Assembly (NCBI GenBank): GCA_002104945.1
Contig: MCFH01000001.1
Location: forward strand, 1,116,001-1,180,000
DNA from: Piromyces finnis
Taxonomy: Eukaryota > Neocallimastigomycota > Neocallimastigomycetes > Neocallimastigales > Neocallimastigaceae
Reading direction: 5' to 3'
Length of the DNA stretch: 64,000 nucleotides
Shown: in pieces, positions 55,113-64,000 of the stretch
Numbering within the stretch: position 1 is the first letter of the stretch
Layout of the letters: each line of letters starts with the position of its first letter
Made by a program: the position numbers and the translations under genes
The notes under the pieces: model-generated
What the model was told of the DNA's origin: nothing
The model's database searches: none
The model's input: only the letters and a program-made list of their open reading frames with translations

Positions 55113-58100
55113 CTAGGAAGAGAATACACATCTTTTATTTATTTACTTACTTAATTAGTGATATTACATAATATTAGGTGATAATACATATTGATAATGA
55201 TATAATAAATAATAAATAAAAATAAAAATAATAAAATATATATAAATAAAAATATAAATATAAAAAAATATAAAATAATTATTTAAGTTGCATAAAAGTT
55301 CAATGAACTCTGCAATTTGTACTGTGTGGGATTGGTCCCTACCTAATAAATTAAATGAAATAAAAAAAAGAAGTAACATCAGGTATGATAGTGTGGTGTC
55401 CACTAAACTCTCCCATGAGTTCATAATGTTTTCATTCGAATTTGAGGAAATACTAACATTGAACCCTGTGTACGGAACATTGGAAATGTTCCTTTGCCAT
55501 ATCGGTACGACGTCGGCTCTTGATTACGTTAGGTGTCTTACTAAACCTATCAAAAAGTAGCTTCATAGAGCTACTAATGATAGGGATTGTTTTAGTAAGA
55601 AAAGCCGCGAGACCCTCTACATATGGAACATGAGACCCCGATGAACTGTAAAGCTGTTCATTCAAATGTCTTTGTTCCGCCTTATCGATTTGTAGCTCAT
55701 CATAAGCTAAAGTTCCACCAAGAAGGAACGTAAAAATATAGTTATAAATTATTTTTCTTACTTCCGTTTCGGGGAGTAAGTATGTGATGAATTGATTCTT
55801 ATATTTATTGTAAAAAAGGGTAAAAAGATCGTCAAGAAAGCTAAGTGAAGAAGCTCTGTATTCAGAGAATGCAGAACATTCTAATATCCAATGGTAAAAA
55901 GATTGTTCGTCATATCCGCAACATGGACAGACACGAGGGCAGTCAGGAGTAACTCTATTACTGGCAATAGCAATTCGGGTAGTATTTTCATAACCGCATC
56001 GAATACGAATAATCCAGGTAATTCCTAAATTTAAGTGAGGTTTGTTGAGACCGATATGCATTAGGCGATTTGAATTAAGGAATTTGTTGTTAGTATATCT
56101 GAGGGCTTTACATCCATTATTTAGGCTACTATTATTCCAATAATATTCTCTAATATCTTTAGTACTTTTAATATTTATTTTCATAAGCTTCTTATGTAGT
56201 GAACAAGATTCTTTGGCCCAAGAGTAATGAGACATGGGAGGAATAGATCGGACGAGATCTTTAATTATACAATTTGATTTTCTCCATTTAACAAAGCATT
56301 TCACTTGTTGCGCAGCACAAATACCTGAAAGGGTAGGGATCTTCATATCTCTTGTAAGAGCATACAGACTAATAAATGAATTTCGTTCAAAAACAAAATC
56401 TTTGTTATTAAAACTTTTATTGTGAAAGCTATTGACACTCCATAAAACAGCAGTATTGATAAGAGATTGGACTCTTCTAGTTCTATTTTTGTTGGAACCA
56501 AGCAAAGGAGCATAATAAGAGACTTTGCTTAAAATATAAGAATGAATTACTATGTTTTTTAAGCCAATAGGAACACAATTGTTGGTGAGGAAGTTCTTAA
56601 AAGAGAATAAAGAATTCTGAACTTTTTTGTACATATTAGACAGAATAGGAGTCAAAGAAAGATCTTCGTCGAATGGGATTCCAAGATAAGTATAGCAAGA
56701 AACCTTTGGAATCGAGTACATACCGATGTAAAATGTTGGGTCGACATAACTAGGGGATCTATTAAAGTTGATAGGTTTAACAACAATAGTTGCACATTTA
56801 TTTATTCCAAAAGACATTTCATTTAAATTAGCCCAATCAAGGACTAGATTGAGCATCTTTTGAAGGTTCTTCTTACTAGGAGCAATCAAAACAATGTCAT
56901 CAGCGAAAAGGCCACCACAACAACGTTTATTACCTAAGCTAACTCCAAGCCTTTCACATTTATTTAAAATATCATTGATAAAGAGGTTAAACAGTATAGG
57001 AGAAAGAGGACATCCTTGTCTTACACCACGGTTTATAGGGAATTCATTGGAAAGCATATCCAAGAAACGTGCACGAGCTTTAGAGGTAGAGTAGAGATTA
57101 TTGAGAAAATCAAAACATTTACCACGTATACCTAATTTATATAACTTTGTAAGGATATTAAAAATAGGAACTGAGTCGTATGCTTTTTTAAGGTCTAGAA
57201 AGGCGACATAAGTGGCTTTTCCTTTAAATTTCCTTCTTTGACAGATTTCTCTAATGGAAATAAATAAGCTAATACATTCTTCTTTATTGCGAAAACCAAA
57301 TTGCTCAGGTCTTATAAAATTATGAGAAAGAGCATACTTTGAAATTCTATTAGTTACAATTTTTGAAATAATTTTAAGACCTACATTGATGAGAGAAATA
57401 CCACGATAATTATTACAGTCTGAAAGATCGCCTTTCTTTGGAATAGAAACAATGGAAGCAGAGTTCCATTTCAAAGGAAAGGAACCATTCCAGATTTTAT
57501 TAAAAATTAATTTAAGACAATTTCCAGCAGACTTATGTTCTTTCTCCAGTTCTTCGTTACAAAAGAAAGCTTTGAAAAATTCAATTGGGATACCATCGGG
57601 ACCTGGAGCCTTGTTATTCTTCATTGACAGAACAACATTTCTAATTTCCTCAATAGAAATGGGACCATTTATATCCCATGCTATTTGATTGATATGGTTG
57701 AATTGGAAGGCACTTTCCCAGTAACCACGATTTAAGCTGTAATTTGTAACATCAGATGCAAGATTTTCATAATGTTCAGCCCAACGTTTTAATTGTTCTT
57801 GAGGAGTAAATAAATCCTTGCCATTCTTGTCCTTAATAGTTGAAACATGGGAGGACGAATAACTTGGTTTGGCAAGTTTTTTAAGGCCTTTCCAACCTTG
57901 TCTAAAGCTTTTATCAATAAAATGTTTACCGATAGAAACAATATTAGCTTTATAGAGATTGGATCTGAATTTGCTCTTAACCTTTTTGATGGTATTACAT
58001 AGATTTTGGTATATGGAGAACTGGTTAAGATAATTTTCCATGTCAGCGCAATCTGAAAGGGGCTTAATATTTTTGTAAGCCAGGTGTTTTTCATGTGATA

Positions 58101-59114
58101 AGTTTTTGATGTATTGAGGGCAATGGAATGCTGGACCTTTTAAATCTGCAGGCACAATGGCTTTTATTTCTTTACCTATAGTTTTGGAAGTATCTAAAAA
58201 TCTTGAAACCATATCGTCAGCCGAAAGGCTATCACAATTAGCTTCAAGCTCGGAAGCTAGAACAGCAAAGCGATTACTAGTAAGAATGTCAGAACACTTT
58301 GTGTTACAGATATGACTTGACCACTTAAAGGTCTTCTTAGGCTTTTTGAAACCATCCGAAGAGTCTTTTTTACAAGACACAAGGATCGGTTTGTGATCAG
58401 AAACATCGTGGAAAACTTCACAAACTGAAGATTTGTTTATGTGTTCTGTCATAGCTTTGTTGTATATAATATGATCAATGCATGAAGATTTAGATCCTTT
58501 TTCCCAGGTAAAATTATTACCAGTTAACTCAGCCATAGTCCAATCCGGGAAGTGTTGTGATATATAAGATTTGATTTTAATAGCTGACATATTAAAGTCT
58601 CCTACAAGGATAGCTGGGTGGTTGAATTTGTTATGCGTTGTTAACCACTTATCAAGTTCATCAAAGGCAATTAATCTAGCATCCGGCCATCTAGTTTGCG
58701 GGAAGTAAATATTACCAATGGTACATCTCTGGTTCCAAAATGACAATATTGTAACTGAAATGATGTACTTATATAGAAGAGGTTCAGGAGTAAAGGAACA
58801 AGAATTATGAACACCAATGTAAAGTCCTCTCATACCTGGAACTTTAGGATTAGCACGTCTGTGTACTGGTTTATAGTTCGGTAGGCATGGGGAGGAAATT
58901 GCATTACCACAGAGGAATTGGCTGTTACCTACTTCTTGAAGACAGACACATACAGGTTTGAAAACAGAGATGAAGTATAAAACACCGTCCTTTTTCTCCG
59001 GGTTCCAACCATTGATGTTCCAACAAGTACATAAGTTGAAAAAGGAAGCATTAGAGCTTAGATGACTAAAATAGAAATCGTCAGAGAGTGGACCAGTAGT
59101 AGATTTGATAGATC
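55064..59114 (-). mobile_element. family B LINE, near-full coding length, with 13-bp target duplication
   Basis: Bounded by TCTGATTTTCTAT at 55051-55063 and 59115-59127. A 46-47-nt poly(A) tail (T run 55064-55109) follows a 3' UTR at 55110-55452. A single open frame fills the rest. The upper end lies just before the endonuclease domain, so a 5' UTR and possibly an ORF1 are missing. The intact frame and long poly(A) argue for a young insertion. Confidence 0.92.
55453..59114 (-). CDS. family B LINE polyprotein: APE endonuclease plus reverse transcriptase
   Basis: About 1220 residues within the element, no stop or frameshift; the frame continues about 21 residues beyond 59114 into flanking family A sequence, a chance fusion. 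An AP-type endonuclease comes first: CTCWNINGW (N motif), VCLQE, VGDFNM, SCIDHII and SDHKPI. The reverse transcriptase follows (KAPGPDGIPIEFF, FLDLKKAYDSVP, RGVRQGCPLSPILFN, and the catalytic FADDIVLIAP near 56880-56910). Then the thumb, a Cys/His module (CPRVCPCCGYDEQSFYHWIL), and a C-terminal domain with FLLGG and FLTKTIPI. There is no RNase H. The endonuclease nicks target DNA and the RT copies element RNA at the nick. No Met precedes the endonuclease inside the element; the first internal Met (MRGLYIG) is too late, which supports 5' truncation. Confidence 0.9.
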
Positions 59115-59180
59115 TCTGATTTTCTATTGATTCAGGACGAATCACCATCGTTGAACATTTCTGGATACCAAATTCCATTT

Positions 59181-59182
<2 letters not shown>
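59115..59182 (-). mobile_element. family A LINE host element, fragment 3
   Basis: Begins with the right-hand copy of the 13-bp duplication (59115-59127) and continues collinear with family A (equal to about 63523-63590) to CCATTTCA, where the poly(A) of the next inserted copy begins. Confidence 0.85.
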
Positions 59183-59229
<47 letters not shown>

Positions 59230-60731
59230 GGCATCAAATATTTTAAACTTTATTATTAATTTAATTAAAATTATAATACATGAAATATAAAAATTAAAAT
59301 AAAATAAAAATAAAAAAAATATGTTTAAATAAACACAAATGAATAAAAATTGGGTATAATGTATTCTAGTAATTTTAATTAAAGTAAGAAAGCCACTATC
59401 ATACTAAAGTATAATAATTGTATTTGACTTCCAATGGGACACCGAGCCAAAGATCAAAATTTTATCATGGGACAAAATTATGATCTCCATTGGTTGCGCT
59501 GGCCCTCCTGGCCTGTCTTACTGTTTCTTCAGCATTGACGCTCTTGGATGTTGCTTCAAACCTTTTGAACATTGACCATTGCTGGCCAATAGCAAAAGGC
59601 ATGATTTTGGTTAGAAGTTCCGCGGTTACCGTCAAGAATGGTGTTCCTTCGTTAGTACCAGATTGAATCTGACGCTTACAAATTTCTTTCCATTCCCTTG
59701 AATTGTAATTAATATTGTTAAAACTTCTTCCCCCAAGAAGGAATTTAAATATTTTACTGCACACACTAGAATAATCATACACATTAATATTCACCGGATT
59801 ATTAGAACTATTACTATCATTAACTAAATTACTATCTAAATTAGAATTATTATCTTCACTATTGCTATCATTACTAATATTATTATTTCTATTATTACTA
59901 TTGTTACTATTACTATTGTTATTATTAATATTATTACTATTACTATTACTGTTATTGTTATCTCTGTTGATATTAACATTTTCATTATTATTGATAGGAC
60001 TATTGGAATTACGTTGACTGAAAAAATTTAATAGATGGACTATAGAATCATAATGTTTAATAAGGATATCTCTAAATGTTGGACAATCTAATAACCAATG
60101 TTTAATACTTTGATCTCCACACTTGCAACATGGACAGTAGTTAGGACAAACTGGATCAACAAATTTAGCAGCTTTGGCAACTCTAGCATACAACTTGTAT
60201 CCGCTTCTTGCTTTCAATAGCCAGTAGAAGCCATAGGCAAACTCTGGGTACTCATAACATAATTTAATGAAATCTTTAGTTTCAATAAATTTATTATCAT
60301 CATAATATTGCGCTTTGATTGAATTCCCTTTGAGATCTTTCCAATAAAAGTTTTTAACTGCTTTAACATCTCCATGTTTCTTTAGTTTTTTATCAAGTGT
60401 CCTACTTGATTTGCACCACGTGTATTTTCTAAATTTAGGAATGTAATTGACAAGGTGTGAGATAATACAATTTGAGTTTTTCCATTTGTTAAAACATCTA
60501 ACCTGAGCTAACGCACATTTGGCTGACAATGGAGGAATATTCAAATCTTTTGAAATAGAGTATAAAGATATAAACGATACAGCTTTATGAACTCCGGCAA
60601 CCCATCGTATTCCTTTGTTAACATGCTTCTGAGCAATCCTAGACCTAGCTTTGTTGGATCCAAGTAATGGTGCAAAGTATGAAACTCTGCTAATCACTTG
60701 TGAGTTAAGTACTAGCTTTTTGAAAGGAATA
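59183..60731 (-). mobile_element. family A LINE copy (5'-truncated), inserted in the host element
   Basis: A 44-nt poly(A) (T run 59183-59226), the family A 3' UTR and a 3' ORF portion open from about 60700 to 59465 (about 410 residues). This codes the RT thumb region, the Cys/His module CPCCKCGDQSIKHWLL, an Asn/Ser tract and the C-terminal LLGG domain. The 5' end at GAAAGGAATA joins host family A sequence that resumes 32 bp further on, so the insertion deleted target DNA and made no duplication. No catalytic RT motif, so non-autonomous. Confidence 0.88.
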
Positions 60732-60799
60732 ATCTTTTTTAAGCATCCTCTTGTTGGAGCACAAAAAGGCCAAATATGTCTCTTTATTAAACAAACTAT

Positions 60800-60801
<2 letters not shown>
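60732..60801 (-). mobile_element. family A LINE host element, fragment 4, with internal deletion
   Basis: 60732-60765 equals family A 63623-63656, then jumps about 310 bp to AAGGCCAAATATG (equal to about 63967 on). The join shares an AAA microhomology. The final bases before the next poly(A) (about 60790-60801) have no counterpart in the window. Confidence 0.75.
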
Positions 60802-60832
<31 letters not shown>

Positions 60833-61754
60833 GGCATCAAATATTTTAAACTTTATTATTAATTTAATTAAAATTATAATACATGTAATAAAAAATTAAA
60901 AATAAAAATAAAAATAAAAAAAATATGTTTAAATAAACACAAATGAATAAAAATTGGGTATAATGTATTCTAGTAATTTTAATTAAAGTAAGAAAGCCAC
61001 TATCATACTAAAGTATAATAATTGTATTTGACTTCCAATGGGACACCGAGCCAAAGATCAAAATTTTGTCATGGAACAAAATTATGATCTCCATTGGTTG
61101 CGCTGGCCCTCCTGGCCTGTCTTACTGTTTCTTCAGCATTGACGCTCTTGGATGTTGCTTCAAACCTTTTGAACATTGACCATTGCTGGCCAATAGCAAA
61201 AGGCATGATTTTGGTTAGAAGTTCCGCGGTTACCGTCAAGAATGGTGTTCCTTCATTAGTACCAGATTGAATCTGACGCTTACAAAGTTCTTTCCATTCC
61301 CTTGAATTGTAATTGATATTGTTAAAACTTCTTCCCCCAAGAAGGAATTTAAATATTTTACTGCACACACTAGAATAATCATACACATTAATATTCACCG
61401 GATTATTAGAACTATTACTATCATTAACTAAATTACTATCTAAATTAGAATTATTATCTTCACTATTGCTATCATTACTAATATTATTATTTCTATTACT
61501 ACTATTGTTATTATTACTATTTCTATTACTACTATTGTTATTATTACTATTGTTACTATTACTATTAATGTTATTACTATCTCTACTGATATTATCAATT
61601 TCATTATTATTGATAGGACTATTGGAATTACGTTGACTGAAAAAATTTAATAGCTGGACTATGGAATCATAATGTTTAATACGGATATCTCTAAATGTTG
61701 GACAATCTAATAACCAATGTTTAATACTTTGATCTCCACACTTGCAACATGGAC

Positions 61755-61756
<2 letters not shown>
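60802..61756 (-). mobile_element. family A LINE copy, 3' portion only
   Basis: A 28-nt poly(A) (T run 60802-60829), the 3' UTR, and the ORF end from 61756 to 61069 (about 230 residues: end of the Cys/His module, Asn/Ser tract, C-terminal LLGG domain). It stops at CATGGACAG inside the Cys/His module, where the poly(A) of the next copy starts. It is either 5'-truncated or split by that copy. Confidence 0.88.
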
Positions 61757-61813
<57 letters not shown>

Positions 61814-64000
61814 GGCATCAAATATTTTAAACTTTATTATTAATTTAATTAAAATTATAATACATGTAATATAAAAATTAAAATAAAATAAAAATAAAAA
61901 AAAATATGTTTAAATAAACACAAATGAATAAAAATTGGGTATAATGTATTCTAGTAATTTTAATTAAAGTAAGAAAGCCACTATCATACTAAAGTATAAT
62001 AATTGTATTTGACTTCCAATGGGACACCGAGCCAAAGATCAAAATTTTGTCATGGAACAAAATTATGATCTCCATTGGTTGCGCTGGCCCTCCTGGCCTG
62101 TCTTACTGTTTCTTCAGCATTGACGCTCTTGGATGTTGCTTCAAACCTTTTGAACATTGTCCATTGCTGGCCAATAGCAAAAGGCATGATTTTGGTTAGA
62201 AGTTCCGCGGTTACCGTCAAGAATGGTGTTCCTTCATTAGTACCAGATTGAATCTGACGCTTACAAAGTTCTTTCCATTCCCTTGAATTGTAATTAATAT
62301 TGTTAAAACTTCTTCCCCCAAGAAGGAATTTAAATATTTTACTGCACACACTAGAATAATCATACACATTAATATTCACCGGATTATTAGAACTATTACT
62401 ATCATTAACTAAATTACTATCTAAATTAGAATTATTATCTTCACTATTGCTATCATTACTAATATTATTATTTCTATTATTGTTATTATTACTATTGTTA
62501 CTATTACTATTGTTACTATTACTATTGTTATTACTACTATTGTTACTATTACTATTAATGTTATTACTATCTCTACTGATATTATCAATTTCATTATTAT
62601 TGATAGGACTATTGGAATTACGTTGACTGAAAAAATTTAATAGCTGGACTATGGAATCATAATGTTTAATAAGGATATCTCTAAATGTTGGACAATCTAA
62701 TAACCAATGTTTAATACTTTGATCTCCACACTTGCAACATGGACAGTAGTTAGGACAAACTGGATCAACAAATTTGGCAGCTTTGGCAACTCTAGCATCC
62801 AACTTGTATCCGCTTCTTGCTTTCAATAGCCAGTAGAAGCCATAGGCAAACTCTGGGTACTCATAACATAATTTAATAAAATCTTTAGTTTCAATAAATT
62901 TATTATCATCATAATATTGCGCTTTGATTGAATTCCCTTTGAGATCTTTCCAATAAAAGTTTTTAACTGCTTTAACATCTCCATGTTTCTTTAGTTTTTT
63001 ATCAAGTGTCCTACTTGATTTGCACCACGTGTATTTTCTAAATTTAGGAATGTAATTGACAAGGTGTGAGATAATACAATTTGAGTTTTTCCATTTGTTA
63101 AAACATCTAACCTGAGCTAACGCACATTTGGCTGACAATGGAGGAATATTCAAATCTTTTGAGATAGAGTATAAAGATATAAACGATACAGCTTTATGAA
63201 CTCCGGCAACCCATCGTATTCCTTTGTTAACATGCTTCTGAGCAATCCTAGACCTAGCTTTGTTGGATCCAAGTAATGGTGCAAAGTATGAAACTCTGCT
63301 AATCACTTGTGAGTTAAGTACTAGTTTTTTGAAAGGAATAGGAATATTAGGATTTCTTAAGAATTTACTGACTGAGAAAAGTCCTTTCAAAACCTTGTTA
63401 TTAAGAGCTTTAATTACTGGTTTAAGGGACAGATTCTTATCAAATGGAACACCAAGATAAGTATAGCAATCAGTAGTTGGAATGGGTTGTCCTGCTAAGT
63501 AAAATGTTGGATCTCTCTTGTTCTGATTTTCTATTGATTCAGGACGAATCACCATCGTTGAACATTTCTGGATACCAAATTCCATTTCATTATACAGTGC
63601 CCATTCATTAACTCTTCTAAGCATCTTTTTTAAGCATCCTCTTGTTGGAGCACAAATAACTATATCATCTGCAAAAAGTCCACCACAGCATCGAGTGTCA
63701 CCTAAACTGACTCCTAGATCTTCGCACTCTCTAAATATATCATTAATAAAGAGATTAAAGAGAATAGGAGAAAGAGGGCATCCTTGACGGACTCCTTTCT
63801 TCACATCAAAAGATTTCGAGAATTGTCCATCTAATTTGACATTAGCCTTAGATGTTAAATATAAATTTTTGATAAATTGTAAACTCTTACCTCGGATTCC
63901 TAAACAATCTAATTTATGGAGAATATTACCGATTGGGACTGAATCGTATGCTTTCCTGAGATCTAAAAAGGCCAAATATGTCTCTTTATTATCTAATTGA
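61757..64000 (-). mobile_element. family A LINE copy running off the window edge
   Basis: A 54-nt poly(A) (T run 61757-61810, the longest in the nest), 3' UTR 61811-62049, then an uninterrupted coding frame to the window edge. The upstream endonuclease part must lie beyond 64000 if present. The long tail and intact frame suggest the youngest insertion here. Confidence 0.92.
62050..64000 (-). CDS. family A LINE reverse transcriptase polyprotein (5' end beyond window)
   Basis: Open from the window edge: the frame is already coding (ETYLAFLDLRKAYDSVP) at 64000, so the Met near 63975 is internal. About 649 residues are visible. RT palm motifs: GVRQGCPLSPILFNLFIND and catalytic FADDIVICAP (near 63655-63685). 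Then the thumb region, a Cys/His module (CPNYCPCCKCGDQSIKHW), a long Asn/Ser tract whose length differs between copies, and a C-terminal domain (FKFLLGG, LLTKIMPF). The C-terminal domain aligns by eye with that of family B, so the two families share this architecture while being clearly diverged. Confidence 0.9.
   Translation of the reverse strand, partial: QLDNKETYLAFLDLRKAYDSVPIGNILHKLDCLGIRGKSLQFIKNLYLTSKANVKLDGQFSKSFDVKKGVRQGCPLSPILFNLFINDIFRECEDLGVSLGDTRCCGGLFADDIVICAPTRGCLKKMLRRVNEWALYNEMEFGIQKCSTMVIRPESIENQNKRDPTFYLAGQPIPTTDCYTYLGVPFDKNLSLKPVIKALNNKVLKGLFSVSKFLRNPNIPIPFKKLVLNSQVISRVSYFAPLLGSNKARSRIAQKHVNKGIRWVAGVHKAVSFISLYSISKDLNIPPLSAKCALAQVRCFNKWKNSNCIISHLVNYIPKFRKYTWCKSSRTLDKKLKKHGDVKAVKNFYWKDLKGNSIKAQYYDDNKFIETKDFIKLCYEYPEFAYGFYWLLKARSGYKLDARVAKAAKFVDPVCPNYCPCCKCGDQSIKHWLLDCPTFRDILIKHYDSIVQLLNFFSQRNSNSPINNNEIDNISRDSNNINSNSNNSSNNNSNSNNSNSNNSNNNNNRNNNISNDSNSEDNNSNLDSNLVNDSNSSNNPVNINVYDYSSVCSKIFKFLLGGRSFNNINYNSREWKELCKRQIQSGTNEGTPFLTVTAELLTKIMPFAIGQQWTMFKRFEATSKSVNAEETVRQARRASATNGDHNFVP

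Noticed and set aside
52681-64000. The LINE array as a host gene family or a CRISPR-like/tandem gene array
   Set aside because: Poly(A) tails, 5' truncations, a target-site duplication and reverse transcriptase motifs identify non-LTR retrotransposons.

Overview
The base composition is extreme (very A/T-rich, with long poly(dA:dT) and ATT/ATTT microsatellites between genes). Genes carry many small GT-AG introns. There is an intronless bacterial-type MATE transporter, a secreted enzyme with three CBM18 chitin-binding modules, an AAA-ATPase-like (PF09820-type) pseudogene, and a receptor with a beta-helix ectodomain. Together these point to an anaerobic gut fungus (Neocallimastigomycota: Neocallimastix, Piromyces or Anaeromyces type). 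That assignment is an inference; no rRNA or other marker gene is present.

Layout. 1.4-2.8 kb (+): MATE transporter. 3.5-9.1 kb (-): an eight-exon gene for a Bud6/Aip3-like actin and formin regulator. 11.1-13.2 kb (-): secreted three-CBM18 metallophosphatase, three exons. 16.9-18.8 kb: decayed AAA-ATPase-like gene abutting a broken LINE fragment. 19.8-21.3 kb (-): unknown single-pass membrane protein, two exons. 24.6-26.4 kb (-): RGS-domain protein, single exon. 26.4-32.3 kb: gene-poor. 32.3-41.6 kb (+): a very large, at least 22-exon TmcB/TmcC-like polytopic membrane protein with a tandem array of PKA-like phosphosites. 42.5-47.9 kb (+): a 21-exon receptor with a beta-helix ectodomain, one EGF-like module and a class C GPCR-like membrane region. 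48.9-51.3 kb (+): proteasome alpha7 (PSMA3 type), eight exons. 52.7-64.0 kb: a nest of LINE retrotransposons, all on the minus strand, from two families called A and B here.

Several host genes look like signalling or polarity components (Bud6, RGS, class C-like receptor, phosphosite-rich TmcB-like protein). Co-location is not evidence that they act together. The LINE nest can be read as one old family A element split by three later insertions, one with a clean 13-bp target duplication, followed by two more family A copies up to the window edge. Exon structures were worked out by hand from splice sites, reading frame and phase. Except for one stretch of the TmcB-like gene (33.42-34.23 kb) they close in frame.
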